Shown piece after piece: positions 25,498 to 38,700 of a stretch of DNA of 64,000 bases. A program made the translations under genes and the position numbers. The DNA is from Patiria miniata (lineage: Eukaryota; Echinodermata; Asteroidea; Valvatida; Asterinidae): contig NW_024037069.1 of NCBI RefSeq assembly GCF_015706575.1, forward strand, positions 43,345,553 to 43,409,552, given 5' to 3'. Numbering within the stretch: position 1 is the stretch's first letter; each line of letters opens with the position of its first letter. Below the pieces are notes generated by a model. That model was not told where the DNA came from, did no database searches, and saw nothing but the letters and a program-made list of their open reading frames with translations.

Positions 25498-26855
25498 AAT
25501 AGCAGAAAAGCAGATTTTACGTTGTTGTAACATGCATTTTTTCACTTTTCTACTTTCTACTACCTGAAATGCAGGTTGAACGTTTTCTGAAAATGCATTT
25601 TTCCACTTTTTTTGCTTTTCCGCTACCAGAAAAGCAGATTATACTTTTCCTCCGTATGCTGCCGGCCGAAAAGTGGCCATCTGCTTTTATCCATTCTGAA
25701 AAGCAGAAAATGGATTGAACATTTTGGCAACAACTGTGCATTCTACTTTTCTGCTTTTTGGATACCGGAAAAGCAGATTTTACTTAGGTGGCCGAAATGT
25801 GGCCATCTGCTTTTTGCCTTTCAGAAAAGCAGAAAAGTGGATCAAACGTTTGACAAGTGTGCATTCTTGTTTTCTGCTTTATGGATACCGGAAAAGCAGA
25901 TTTTACTTTGGCGTATAGGCTGCCGAAAAATGGCCATTTACTTTTTTGCTTTCAACAGACAGTGAACGTCGCGCGTCCGATGTTTGCCTGAAGTCAGAAG
26001 AGTTTCCGTTGAAATCCCACAAAGAAGGCATGCGTGAAGACCTTCCAATAGACTTCCAGGGAAACATCGGAATCTTTTCATTAATTCTTTATTTTTTGTC
26101 ACCACATTATCTCGTATAACCATAGTTTGTACATTATTTTGTTAAAACATATTGAAGATACATAATTATGGTAGGGGATCCCCAAAAAGCACTGCTTGTC
26201 GAGTAGGGATCCCCTGACATGAATTTTTCATTACAAAACAATCATTATACGTGTATAAGGGGCGCGGCTACCTTGCAAGCAGCGACAGACCAAATTAAAC
26301 CAATGAGAAACGACACATTTGCGTGTACTGTACTGATGGGAATCATCCGTATATCAAGCACCAATCGTGGACCAATCGCATGGTGTCGAAAATGCGAGGC
26401 GGTTAAGGCGGCATCTCAAAAGAAAACCGGCGGGGTTTACAGCTAACACGCATCCCGGTAGACTTCCAGGGGAAACATTGGAATCTTTACAAAATGATAG
26501 GGTGGAATCCACCAGAAAGGCAAAAATAGGAACCAAAATGTTCCTGGTGTTTTGAAGGCCAAAAAGCTGATGGCCACTTTTCGGCCACCTTAAGCAAAAA
26601 CAAGAATGCATCTTGTAAAAACGTTAATTCACTTTTCTGCTTTTTCAAAAGGAGAAAAGCAGATGATCACTTTTCGGTAAAATCTGCTTTTCCGGTGTCC
26701 AAAAAGCAGAAAAGTAGAATGCACAGTTGTTGCCAAACGTTCGATCCACTTTTCTGCTTTCATAAAGGAGAAAAGCAGATGGCCACTTTCGGCCGCCAGC
26801 AAACGGAGGAAAAGTACAATCTGCTTTTCTGGTAGCGGAAAAGCTTAAAAGTAGG
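25498..26855. mobile_element. 1.36 kb inverted-repeat element with AAAAGCAG arrays
   Basis: The left arm (25500-25960) consists of several diverged units with AGAAAAGCAGA, GGCCGAAAAGTGGCCATCTG and TGGATACCGGAAAAGCAG. The right arm (26550-26855) carries the same words inverted. The core also has a direct repeat AGACTTCCAGGGAAACAT (about 26050 and 26460). No transposase is seen. It sits at the edge of the P450 duplication. Confidence 0.75.
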
Positions 26856-27892
26856 CACGTACGCCCCCACATGTTATTTGAGTTAGTCGAGGGATGGTTC
26901 AAATGTCGTCGCGGTCACCGGTCATGGCTCCCTGATCTCGTGGACAATTGTACTTTTTGCCCCCCCCCCCTCCCAAAGATGGCACCCTATGGAATTCAAG
27001 GCTTGATCTGGATGGTTCACACATCATTTTGCTGAAAATACAATGTTTTCCCCTTTTTGATATCCTGAGAAAACCTATAGTAAGTATCATAGACAAAAAC
27101 CACACACACACAAAAGCACGCAAGAATGAACATATTCTTGACTTTCAATATATCTTTTTAATATATTCAATTCCATGATTTAAGAATAATTCTCAGCTCA
27201 TTATATTAAGAATATTCCAAGCATACACACCTCCAATTCTGTTATAGCCAGCCATTGTATTTCTTTAAGACGAGAAACGACAAGATAAAACAGGCTAAAA
27301 ACCAAAGTACGTGTAACAAGTCTACCAACAACAGTAGCTACGTAAAGGTCACCGAGGGTTAAGCACTAACCCTTCCTTCATCATTATATAAACCAGCCTA
27401 ACCAGGTTTGGTAGAATGACCTCGCGATTAGAGGTCGACACGTGACTAATTCCAACTTTTTAAACTGACTGACCGCGATGCAACCCTTGTGCTACATGTA
27501 ATAGCCTTGACGTCGAATGTAATCATTTCAGATTTTAACACAAAGGATGCAATATGTGGATTCAAGTCTGCATGTCAAAATAAAATTCATGTCAATGCAT
27601 GTACTGTGTACAATCTGTACTTTACCCAACATGATAGTAGCCCCCATCTCCCTATACCCTATTCACACCCTAGACTATTGTTACCTAACGCATCCCCTAG
27701 ATATCTCAATAGAATTCCTGAGATTCTGGTAAGACAATGACCGACATAAAAACGCGTGCAATGCGTTATAATTATGCTGAAAGTTCTTACATGAACGATA
27801 TGGAAAAGAACGCGTTCCTTTTCTTCCTCATGGTAAATTAACGTGTTTTGAGGATTCCTACCCCACCCCAGATCCGAAACATCAATTCTCAA

Positions 27893-28029
27893 TAAGCCTC
27901 TGTACTGATGACGTCACACTTTGTTTAAATGTGCACTTTCCTATAGAGCCAGTGGGGTCCACGGTCCCCTCAGCACCATAGGAAAGCACACACGTAAACA
28001 AATTATGACGTCATTAGTACAGAGACTTA
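27893..28029. mobile_element. Palindromic MITE with CRE-like ends, copy 1
   Basis: Ends TAAGCCTCTGTACTGATGAC and its inverse, each next to TGACGTCA. The loop contains CATAGGAAAGCACACACGTA. About 137 bases. Confidence 0.88.
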
Positions 28030-29695
28030 TTCTGTTAGTTTTGTTAACAACTTTGTCAGGTACGAGAGCTGGTAGCCCCCCCCCCCCCAAAATAAAAAAT
28101 AATGGCTAAGCCAAAAAAAAACACCACATGTGCATATTTGCACAAAGCAACAAATACAGCGGTTAATACGTTACTGCTTAGTGCTTAGCATAAAAGCATC
28201 TCAAGCTCGGTTAATAGACCCCGCCCCCTTGATCTGACGTCACATCTGAGGAGGGGTATTTGTTCCTCTATGAGGGCGCTCTGTGCATGGGGTCTATTTG
28301 TATCCTCGGCAACTGTGCCTGAAGGTTCTTGTCTCCACAGGTTGAAGACCTCATACGGGTGACTTTCTTTTTTTTAATCTACACTCTTCATTTGCTTTAT
28401 ACATTTATAACATGTTAACTCTTCATACAGTTACAATGCCTTATGAAAGATACAGGGAAAAAACACGACACATTACTGGAAAATTTGTACACTTACGGAA
28501 AAAAAGAAACAAATCTGTAAAATTGCGAAACATTACACCGATTTCTTTTTACTTGTTAACGCGAACTCAAATGCACCAACTGATTAAAAAAATATGTTAC
28601 AAATACGAATAAGTATTCTTCGATCGGTTAAGCCAATAAAGTAAACCCTCAAATCAGTAAGCTGCAGCTTTGCATCCTGTCATTATCAACCAGATAAAAC
28701 CAACTAGTTAGGTACTGGTTAAAATAACCTCATCACAAGTTACTAAAAGATTTACTTGTTAACCAGTTCAAACTCATATACCAGACAACGGCCATGCATG
28801 AACCGTTTTATACAGATATTACAACAGCTGATAAAGACCAGGTATCAACAAAAAAAAGTCACAAATAAAAGTGGCTGGTTAACGATAATAAAAACTTGTT
28901 AAAACTTGTTAACTGAGATTTATCAAAGAAACACTGCTTGATACGATTGGTACACTACAACAGCACTGTTTATATAGTTGGAAGCCATAATTATAGCACA
29001 GGGCACAGTGTCAAGGAGCTGATTTATCAGCCCCCTCAAAATGCTCAGCACGCTCCCTTCAAGTGTCACCAGTAACAATTCACAAGCAGACGGTGACTTG
29101 GAATTGAGGCTAGTCAACATTTTCTTGGGCAACACACCTTTCTGCCAAGCATCACTTCTACAATTACATTTGGCTGGCTTTGTTTCATTTTTTTTGTAAA
29201 TACATTTGTTATAGACAAACATCAAACTAAGTTACATTTAATAAATTTCGAATGGTTCTTGCATATATCTATTACTTCAAACACCTTTTAAACTTTTTCG
29301 GACTATCCAAAGTTTTATTTAAAAAAAAAAAGCCTTGTAACCATCCGTCATCGTTGATAAAAAAGAGTGTATGAGAAGAATATTGAAATGCACATATAAC
29401 CCACAATACAACACGCAACAGATCTTTAATGAACATTTTATGGGCGACAGAAAATGATTTAAAACATCTGTCTTTTTATGGCACACACTTGAAATCTCGT
29501 CGTCCAGGATAGCCTACGTGGTTTTCAGACGCTGGTCCAAAAAAGCCAAACATACTGGTGTTTTTTTTTTAAAAGCCAAATTAAATTTTTTTTTTTTACC
29601 AAATAAGTATGTGACATAATCACAATCATAAGCACATGGTATCCAGTCGGGAGTATAACTCGATGAATAAAAAAATTCCAGCCCCTTGATGGAAT

Positions 29696-30235
29696 ATAAC
29701 GCTTAAAGGTTTTCCCGGCCAATTTCCTGAAATGTTCATTCACTTCTAAAAATCGGTCGTTCGTTTTCGTCTGAATATGAATGCACGTCTTTAATCCCAT
29801 TTCCGTTCCATGAAAGTTCAATCGTTTTCATTGTCTGTGCAGTCGGTTCTGAGAAACAGACGGCCAATTACGTTACCTGCGAATTCATTTACGCAAGCAT
29901 ACCTTTTCGCGCAGAGTTCTGGCATACAATTTCGTGAATGTGCTCATTCAAAATAGCAGATAAGATAACAGAACATTAAACTGAAAGTGAAATAGAATGG
30001 TCCAGCTTTGAAATCGCCCTCTAAAAGCGAAAAGAAGTCTTGTAAACGAATCTGAATAAACATGAACGATAGTTGCTGCTCAATCACTTAATTGATTGAA
30101 CCGAAATGGATTCGAATACTCTGGTTGCGAAAATGAAACGCGTGTTCAGAGCGATTCTCAAATTCAGACAAAAATGAATGACCGATTTTCATAAGCGAAT
30201 GAGCATTTTAGGAAATTGGCCGGGAAACCTATATG
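29696..30235. mobile_element. TIR element, about 540 bp, GGTTTTCCCGGCCAATTTCC family
   Basis: Arms of about 50 bases or more run AAGGTTTTCCCGGCCAATTT, then GTTCATTCACTT, then AATCGGTC. They recur inverted at the right end. Related pieces lie at 4860-5090, 21200-21410 and 59430-59665. Confidence 0.8.
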
Positions 30236-31239
30236 TTTTTTGCTTAGACGAGTTCAGTTCAAAACCACTGCATAACAATAGATTGATTGCATTGAGCAGC
30301 CATCTTTGAAGGGTGTTTTGTTATTCATTAACAATGAATGCGCTAGAGGTCTACTTATGCGTGTCCCTGTTGAACAAAAGCACATACCTCCAAGATGGCT
30401 GCAGTGCAAATGGTCTATATGTGGATCTATTCTTTCTTCTGCTATAAAGCACATTAGTTTATAGCACTTTGGACGATAAGGTTGATATTGTATATTAGAA
30501 ACTACCAAATGACACTGTTTTATCTTGCAACCAAATTTGGTAAAGGTGTTTTGTGATAATATCAACAGCATGCCAAAGCATGCTTCTTCTTAGTGCTGGT
30601 ACAACATGAAAGCTAAACTAATATTCAGAAAGTCATGTTGAGGACATCGGACGTTTAACACTGTTTCAAAGGGACTCTAATCACTAGCGGAAAACAAACA
30701 GCACTAGACCCAAGTTTAACAACTTCACCTTTTTGTCTCAGAAATTTCAGCCATTACCAGAACAAAAAGGATCTAATGAAACACATAGACCTATCTTACA
30801 AGTTCAAAATATGACGGAACAAAAATCAACTTTAGACAGGCATAAGGACATGGAAGCTAGTTGTTACTCAATCACAGTCTGCAGAGCTAATACTGTCATC
30901 TTAAATACACTTCATTCACAAATTCAGATGTACTAAATAGTTGCAATCTTCACATCTGATTCTTTGATAAAAAAAAACACCATCCCGTCACATGCATAAT
31001 AGTTTACTGTTGTAAGAATTATACACATACATGTACTTTACAATCGTTCCTACTGTTGTTTTGTTTTTATTACTGACCAAATATTAATAAGCAAGAACTC
31101 TTTTTTGTTGACTGAGGGTTAAATACTCACATATCTCATTGGCTATTGGTGGTACGGCGATTTGCAGCTTCATTCTAACTTTGCGTGGATCTCTAAGCTA
31201 TATTTTTGAAGCTCTTTTTGGAAAAAGTCTGAAAATGCT

Positions 31240-31360
31240 TAAATTCTACATAAGCTTGGGCATCAGCGCCCCCCCCCCCCTTGGGCCGCTGAAACCCGCC
31301 CCCCCCCCCTCTTTTGGGGACCGCCCCTTTGGAAACCTTCTAGATCCGCCTGTGATTACC
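31240..31360 (-). mobile_element. hAT-like terminus fragment
   Basis: The minus strand reads CACAGGCGGATCTAGAAGG followed by G-rich tracts, resembling a hAT terminal repeat. No matching second end was found. Confidence 0.4.
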
Positions 31361-31949
31361 ATGTAGGTTGCTAAGCTACAGCATATATCGTACACAAGAA
31401 TCCATTCAATTGACCAAAGCTTGCCAGTAGAGCCTCTGTTTGAACTTTTCCTAGCCAAGGTCCCACGTACAGGCCATGAAACTTGTCTTTAAACTCTTGA
31501 TTTTATCACGAGATTAAGTATGGAGGTAACATACTCCCAGAAATGCGTATTACCCATATGCATACCTTGATTTTGTTTATTTACATAAGATACTGTAAGA
31601 TTTTCTATGTTATGTTCAGAGACTCTTTATTAGTGCCCATTGAAGAATGCCTCATCGTTATATTGAATAAGATTTTTAATGAAATATTTATGAATGTTAT
31701 TTCGCTTGCATTCATCTTTGATGTGTAATCTCTGCAGCAAAGACACTTCGAATTCACACAAGCTTACTTTGTAAGCGTGTCATTAAATATGCGCGGTTCC
31801 TCTACATGTGATAAATACTGGGTACATTTTTGATTGATTTTTTGTACAGTTATTCCTACAGCAAAAAAACGTACTTTAATAGGATCTTACAGGTTTACCT
31901 CAGATTAGATTAGAAGTAAGTTAACCTTATTAAAAGAAAAACAAATGCA

Positions 31950-32035
31950 TGCTGAGGGCAAGCTGTTCTTCAAACGTCTGCGCTAGTAAGAAGGAGGTTG
32001 TGGGTTCGAGTCCCATCAGGGCAAGCTAGTGAGTT
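31950..32035 (+). mobile_element. tRNA-related SINE fragment
   Basis: AAGAAGGAGGTTGTGGG with B box GGTTCGAGTCCC and no complete cloverleaf. Likely SINE debris, not a working tRNA. Confidence 0.5.
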
Positions 32036-32336
32036 GGGAGAATAAATACATGAGGCTTGCCCATCTGAAACCAATGTCTTTTTGGGCAGACTTGAGCCAC
32101 TCCTAATACTTTTTAGTTCAACGCAACTCAAGAACCCCGGTTAATGTTGAATTCCCCGTGCTATTTTCAAGTATCATGCCGAATATTACATTCCTCTTCT
32201 AAATTGATGTATTTCTAACAATTCAAACGTTATTCACCTTTTGAATGATACATCGCCTGAACAAAAATCTGCCCAAAATTAGTTTTTGAATTATTATTAC
32301 TTTACAAGATTCAAATTTCTTGCGGCCTAACGATAA

Positions 32337-32475
32337 TAAGCCTCTGTACTAATGATGATGTCACACTTTGTTACTTGTACGCTTTTCTACTGGGTACGAA
32401 ACCGTCATTCCCACCGGGCTCTCATAAGAAAGCACGCATGTAAACAAAGCATGACATCATCAGTACAGAGGCATA
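32337..32475. mobile_element. Palindromic MITE with CRE-like ends, copy 2
   Basis: Same ends as copy 1; both CRE-like sites are changed (TGATGTCA and TGACATCA). It ends about 270 bases downstream of the MKK4 stop, so it may lie in its 3' UTR. Confidence 0.85.
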
Positions 32476-32742
32476 TTCCATTCTCGGAGGGTTGGTTGGT
32501 TCCTGCCCCACATTCAGTATTGATAATGTGAGGACCGAGAACCATGATTTATAATCCATGTTTTCCATCTTTCTCCATGATTTCCAAAGCTTACAACTCA
32601 AGTTTTGTCCAAGCTGGCCCAAAACTTGACCCAACTTTTAGCTGTGTCTTCATAAAAACTGAGCTACACTGTACAACTTATTCCTCAATGGGAGATAAAA
32701 GAAGCGAGATAAAAATCACCCTACCTCATGTTAATAGACAAT

Positions 32743-35700
32743 TTAGTAATCTGTGTTGTACAATTTTCCTGATTCGTTCATCTGTGCAACGATGTGTGAG
32801 ACATAGCCAGCGACATCAACCTCCTGTCGTTCATATCTCTTGATGAATGGGTGCTCCTGGTAACATAAGAAGAAATTGACGATATGGAGACAAAGTCTTA
32901 TTCACTATCAGTGAATGAATAAAATAAAAACATTTCCTTATAGTTTTTGTATCTATGAGCTTTTGTAAGCAACTTTCAAGACACATGACCATTTGCTTTA
33001 AATATAACTCCCTAGCATGATTTACTAGGAACCATACCCATCCTGGCAAATTCCAACACCATATGGGAAACTGCACACACGTATATCTGACTTTGATTCT
33101 GGAGGTTTGCCAACCCAATGTAAAAGGGGTACTGTACCCATCCTGACAGATTCCAACAAAACATGCCGTAGGGGTTTGATGGGTTGAGTTCTGTTATGGT
33201 TAAAGGACACAATTTCTTGACATCTTAAGTAAGGATGCACGACACCTAATCTGTTGAAATTTTAGCTCAGATCAGTGGCTACAGAGAAAATAGAGAAAAC
33301 TTTGCACACGTTTTTTGGTCTCATCAAGTAGATTCCATTGCTAGTTCCATGCAGGTACACGTTTTCAATGCCATCTTCAATGACTGTTTTCTTCTGAACG
33401 ATACCATTTTCAGGGTGTTTGGGATGGGCCTATATCTTCACTTTGAGCCAGTTTTTTTCCTCATTAAATCGGTAAGTACGTTTACAGGCAATTTCTAATG
33501 TTCCATTGTGTTGTATGTGCATATGTAGTTTGCGTTACCGTGACAAGATCTACATACCACATGATGCAAAACATTAACTTATTTAATCTGTATCAGGTGA
33601 CAATTGGACCAGGCACGAGAGTGAATTTCAATGCAAAAAAACCCCCAGGAAACTTGTGCAAAAACAGAAAAACAAATGTGAAATCAGACAAAAAAGCCCC
33701 AAAACAGGCTCAAAATAAATAAAAACACAGAAATTTGGGCAACCAAAAAACCCCAGGAATTCCTGCTTAAACAGGAAGATTCTCATGCCTGATTGAACTT
33801 CTGAGATTTTTAAACTCTATTATAATGCAACTTTTAACAATGATAAAGATTTGGCACATTTACTGTTATACATAAACATAACTTTGTAGTATCCTTTGCA
33901 AACTCTTTTTGTAACACTCACCAGTAGTCTGTTGTACTTTGGTCTGTCGTCTTCCAGCTTTTTTAGACTGCAAAATGAAAACATGTGCATCAAAGATTGA
34001 AATAAAACAAAGGGTTATATGTCTGGCTTCAAGACTGTTGAAACCACCATCCTCAAAACAGACTGGGGTTGCAAGAAAAGCTGCTTAGTCTTCAGCTGTT
34101 TTACTGGTGAATCATATCATAATAGCAATATTTGTGAGGTGTTCTGGTAAAATGAGATGGATTTTGGCAGAGGTCAAAATGAGATTTTGCAGGAAAGAGA
34201 TTAAAATTCTCCTTACAATACTGTTTGTTGCACTGCAATCGGACATTTTGTTGACAAGAACTTGCTGTTTGGAATTCACATTTATTGATGTGTAGTAACA
34301 GTACAATACTGAGACAGAGGCCTTTAAAGTTTCAAGTTTTGAAGTCATGAAATTTAGTGTTGAGCCTGATGAAGGAGAGATAAGTCATGTTTAACCTAGT
34401 GAATTATCGTGACAAGAGTTAATTAAAACAGAAGGGAACATTTCACTAACAATATGCACTGAATGCCATTTTGGCTGCTACAGAAAAATTGTCTCATTCC
34501 TGATGAACAGGTGTAATAATTGTGTAATAATTGATGAACAGGTGTAATAATGAACAGGTGTAATAATGAACAGGTGTAATAATGAACAGGTGTAATAATA
34601 AAAGTGCTTTGAAACCTTAGAAGCACCACATTATTTTGTTGGCATCAGTAGGATTAGGTGAAATGAATCTACAACTCACCAGTTGCTGACTAAGTCTGTG
34701 AATTCAGCAGAGAATTGCATATCTGGCGTACTGACCAGCCGCGGTGGGGGACCCTTGACTACCTGAGCCAGCTGATCAAAGACGCTGTTCCACTTGGGGT
34801 AGGGGAATCTGCCCGTGGCCAGCTCAATCTGAGAGCAAATTAAAACTCACACTAAGTACAGTATATTTTCAATATCACTAGGGCTCGCTTTAGATGCATG
34901 CCACTGCCGTGCCGAATTAAATTAATTGGACTATTTTTGAATTCGGCACGGCGATAGCATGACAATTAGCACCATTTGGCTTGACAAAATGAGTTAGGCA
35001 CGCCACCATTCTGTCATGTCTGTACAGCCACATGGCTGCTGCGCCATCGTCATTCCAAATGGCAGTGGCACACCACTGTCCTAAACGCTGCGCCATTGCA
35101 GTGGCCAACTCAATTCAATTAGAAGTTGGGGCAAACATTTTAAGAATGCGAATGCTCACAATTCGCTCTTTCCACGCTCCGCCATTGGGCCTGCACAGCC
35201 TCGATCTGGCAACTTTACGCACTAAAAATAGCTGGTTCAGTGATCTGAACCCCGACAGGGGAATCACTGAACCGGTCATATGTATTGTGTAAAGTTGCCA
35301 GATCGAGGCTCTGCATGCCCATGGCGGAAGTGTGAAAAGAGCGAATTCCCTCTCTCACGTTCGCATCACAGGGAGAAAAATTGGCGCAAATAATTTGATC
35401 GCAGTGGAAGTTCATTAAACTGCTTGAGTTGCTTTAACCTGGCCAGTTACTTCAGATTCAGTAAGGTTCGACCATTAAGTTCGGCATTTAGAGCAAACTG
35501 TAGTGCTGTAGATGAGCTACTGCCGCACTCATATCAATTAAGTTCAGCGCATCAGTAGCACGGCGTCTAGTACGGGCCTAACACAATGGGGTCCACATTG
35601 TTTACGGACTGCTAGCTCAATCTGCGACACAATTACATCTTAAGCATTACATCCACATATGTATATTGGCAATTGTGCTGAAATCTTTCAACAGACAGTC

Positions 35701-38700
35701 CGAGTACATATTGGACAGCTGGTCAACAAACCACGCTGTAACCATTCTCATACAGAAAGACAAACTTACTAATGTGATGCCGAGACTCCAGACGTCCGAT
35801 CTGACATCATACCCTCCTTTGGAGACATATGGATCTATTCTCTCCGGCTGGAAAAAAAACAAAAAAAACAGACCCTACTACAAGGAGCAAGTTTGATTGA
35901 GGACTATTCGTCGACTAGTGGTTGTCTTGTGATATAACTTATGCCTGCACACTAATAGCTACGTGTAAACATCTCTATTCAAGTGATGGCCAAAACGTCA
36001 TTTCAAAACTACATGGTCCGGGCTCGTCTCCATTCACATCTGGAATAAGTCCCGGACAAGTTGCGGATGTTGTATTGGGTAGAAGTTGCAAGATTCTGCA
36101 CAACTTCCCCGCAATCTTGCCGCAATGAAGTTATCAGCATTGGTTAGTCAGGCAGTTGCTAATCAAAATTTCCCCGGAACATGTCCGGGGCAAATGCAGA
36201 GCTTTTTCCGGACAAAGTGAATGATTCTACCCGCAACTTGTCAGGAACTCGTCCAGGATATGAATTGGGACGGGCCATAAACAGGGATGTGATTATAAAC
36301 CTAGTAAGGTTGGTCATGAATAACCCCCTAGACTAGGGGTTTGAGTGAAGTTAGATGAAGCATGATTAGCTGTATTTTATTGATCGAACTTGTTAAAAGA
36401 TTCCTCCACTTACTGCCATGTAGGGTTTGCATCCTGCATCTCGTGTCTTGGCAATGGAGTCTACTAGCTGCCCACTGATACCAAAATCACACAGCTTGAT
36501 GTTGCCTTTGGTGTCGAGGAGAATATTTGACGGCTTCACGTCTGGAATGCGAAACAAAAACCAAAAAACAAAACGTTCAAAAGATTTTCCTTTAATCATT
36601 TTGTCGACTGGAGTGAGATCAGAGTATTGGTATATTTGATGAGAAATTCTTTCCAAATTTTTCCTTTACATGAATTTCGATCATAAAGGATCTATTGCTC
36701 ACGTTACAAACACAAAGAGCACTTTCTCCAGAAGGTGGCATGGCACCTACAATGTAGCTAAAACATAGAATGGGGAAATCCAAAAACTTAGTTTGAGAAA
36801 CATTTGTGTATAGAACAACACAAAGTGTGCATTGAAATAAATGGTGCTGGCGTGTAACCCAAACAGTCCTGAATCCTCCAATTTCAATACGATTTTGCAC
36901 ACCCCCCAGGGAGTTAGGGTTACCCTTCTGCAGTCTGAACAGTCACAGACAGTCAAAAAATCACTCCTCTTCCCCTGCCATGCCTTTTACACAGGCTAGT
37001 CACCAACAGTCGGATCATATTTCAAGCAAGCACTGTGACTAGCCAAATTCAGTCATCAGACAGGAGTAGACAAGTGGTAGGCACAGTTGGCTTATCAATC
37101 ACCTACAGTCAAAGCAAAGCTGTATCAAGTTACATAAACAGTCACAGCCAGTCAATCCTGCTTTGTGTTGGCTGGGAGCTCTTAACTGTTCAAAACAGTC
37201 ACTTGATTGATTTGGACTGAAAGGACAACTTGGGACTGAGTGTATGTTTGCATATGAGGGTTAAGGTTTGCTCTACTGATAACAAACAACATACACTCTT
37301 TGAATCTGTGGAGAAATTCCACGGCTGATTAGGATTCGATTCCGCCATCCTCCCACTTAAAAGTTTGCTTACTTTCAATCGGGAGTAACTCTACATGTAT
37401 CTCACCTCTGTGGATGATTGTGAGCTCATCCTTCAGGTAATTCAGTGCTGTGACGGTCTGTGGAGTCAATTCAAGAATGAGATTTAATCAGGGAATCGTG
37501 ATTACAAAATCGATCATGCAAAACTGATACAAAAGTGATTGCAAAATCAGTGTTAGAAAGAGCATCGATCAAGCAAACCAACCAACTGTCACTGTCTTTC
37601 TCATTACTAAACCCTCAACCCCTCAACCTTCAAGATCCTTTTAGATCCTTCAAAATTCATAGAAAAAATTCACAGGATAACTCAATCTCCCCAGGCATTT
37701 TTTCTTTGGAAACTTTCTGAATCCAGTTCTGAAACAATGAGAGCGAACAATGCCACAGTTGTATCCTTCTGCATTCGGGGACCACAGACTCTGAGGCAGT
37801 TTGGCCTTGAGACTTTTGACCTGATGGATCTTGCTACACTGGGCAGGCTTGTCATTTTGACAAGTGTTGCATGTTTTTGCATTTGGCAGGGTTTCTAGCC
37901 AAAATAACCTGGGTTAGGGTTCATTCAAACATATGACCTGTGCAGAAATTTTGGGAGCCCCTCGGCATTGGCATCTTACTTGGTTAGACAGACAGAGTGA
38001 AGGACAGACAGTTCAAGGAGCGGATGCTACTCACCGAGACAGTGATCTTGCCTAAGATTGGTTCTGGGATGCGGCTCTTCAAATCGTCACACACAAATTT
38101 GTAGAATTTATCTAATGAGGTATCCATCAGTTCCATACATATCCAGCAATCACCCTACGGAACATCAATGGTAATTGGGACCAATAAAAAGTTAGAAATT
38201 ACAGTCATTACGCACTATGCGGTTTTTTTTTATTGGCAAAAAGAAAGAAAGAAAAGAAACCCAAGCTACTTTGATATTTTTTGGCCAATTTGCTGACCTC
38301 AAAACATTTCATTGCCATATTTGCCCCCCAAAAATAAAATTAAGTGTATTTTGAAATAAACAATCTTCCGTATGCATTTTGTGTGTGTTTTATTGGTTGA
38401 AATAATTAAACGGGTTAATTAAACATACTTTATCATTAAATGTATTCTAAACTGAAAAAAAGTCAGTGTGAAAGACTGAAAAACAAAAAAGTTAAAAAAA
38501 TCCTTATTTCCTACCTACCTACCTAGAGAATTTCTAGGGCATTACCTTAAACATACAATTTTGTTTTGGCCTTACATGCAAACATGAGAATGTTTACATG
38601 CAAATGACTTGCCCTTATGTTATGGCTATGCTAACACAAGACACCTCCTCGCTATAAACCAAAGCAGAAAATTACGTGTCAAGGGCAAAAGCGTTTCACA

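Larger units (their letters stand above)
17002..25498. repeat. Segmental tandem duplication, right unit
   Basis: Partner of 1-8870. Homology stops at about 25498, immediately before the inverted-repeat element at 25498-26855. Confidence 0.93.
26860..32742. other. Intergenic region between P450 copy B and MKK4
   Basis: Apart from the listed elements I find no exon matching a known family. It may contain the 3' UTR of MKK4 at its right end; no single polyadenylation signal stands out. Poly-C tracts are at 26961 and 28078. Confidence 0.5.

Noticed and set aside
25612..25965. 117-codon open frame with repeated FRYQKSR/FWIPEKQ-like words
   Set aside because: The protein repeats only reflect the AAAAGCAG inverted-repeat DNA units.
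28923..29225. 100-codon open frame on the minus strand between P450 copy B and MKK4
   Set aside because: No family motif and no splice-compatible neighbour; probably non-coding.
34503..34600. CRISPR-like array
   Set aside because: The 16-base units have no unique spacers and the genome is animal; it is a minisatellite.
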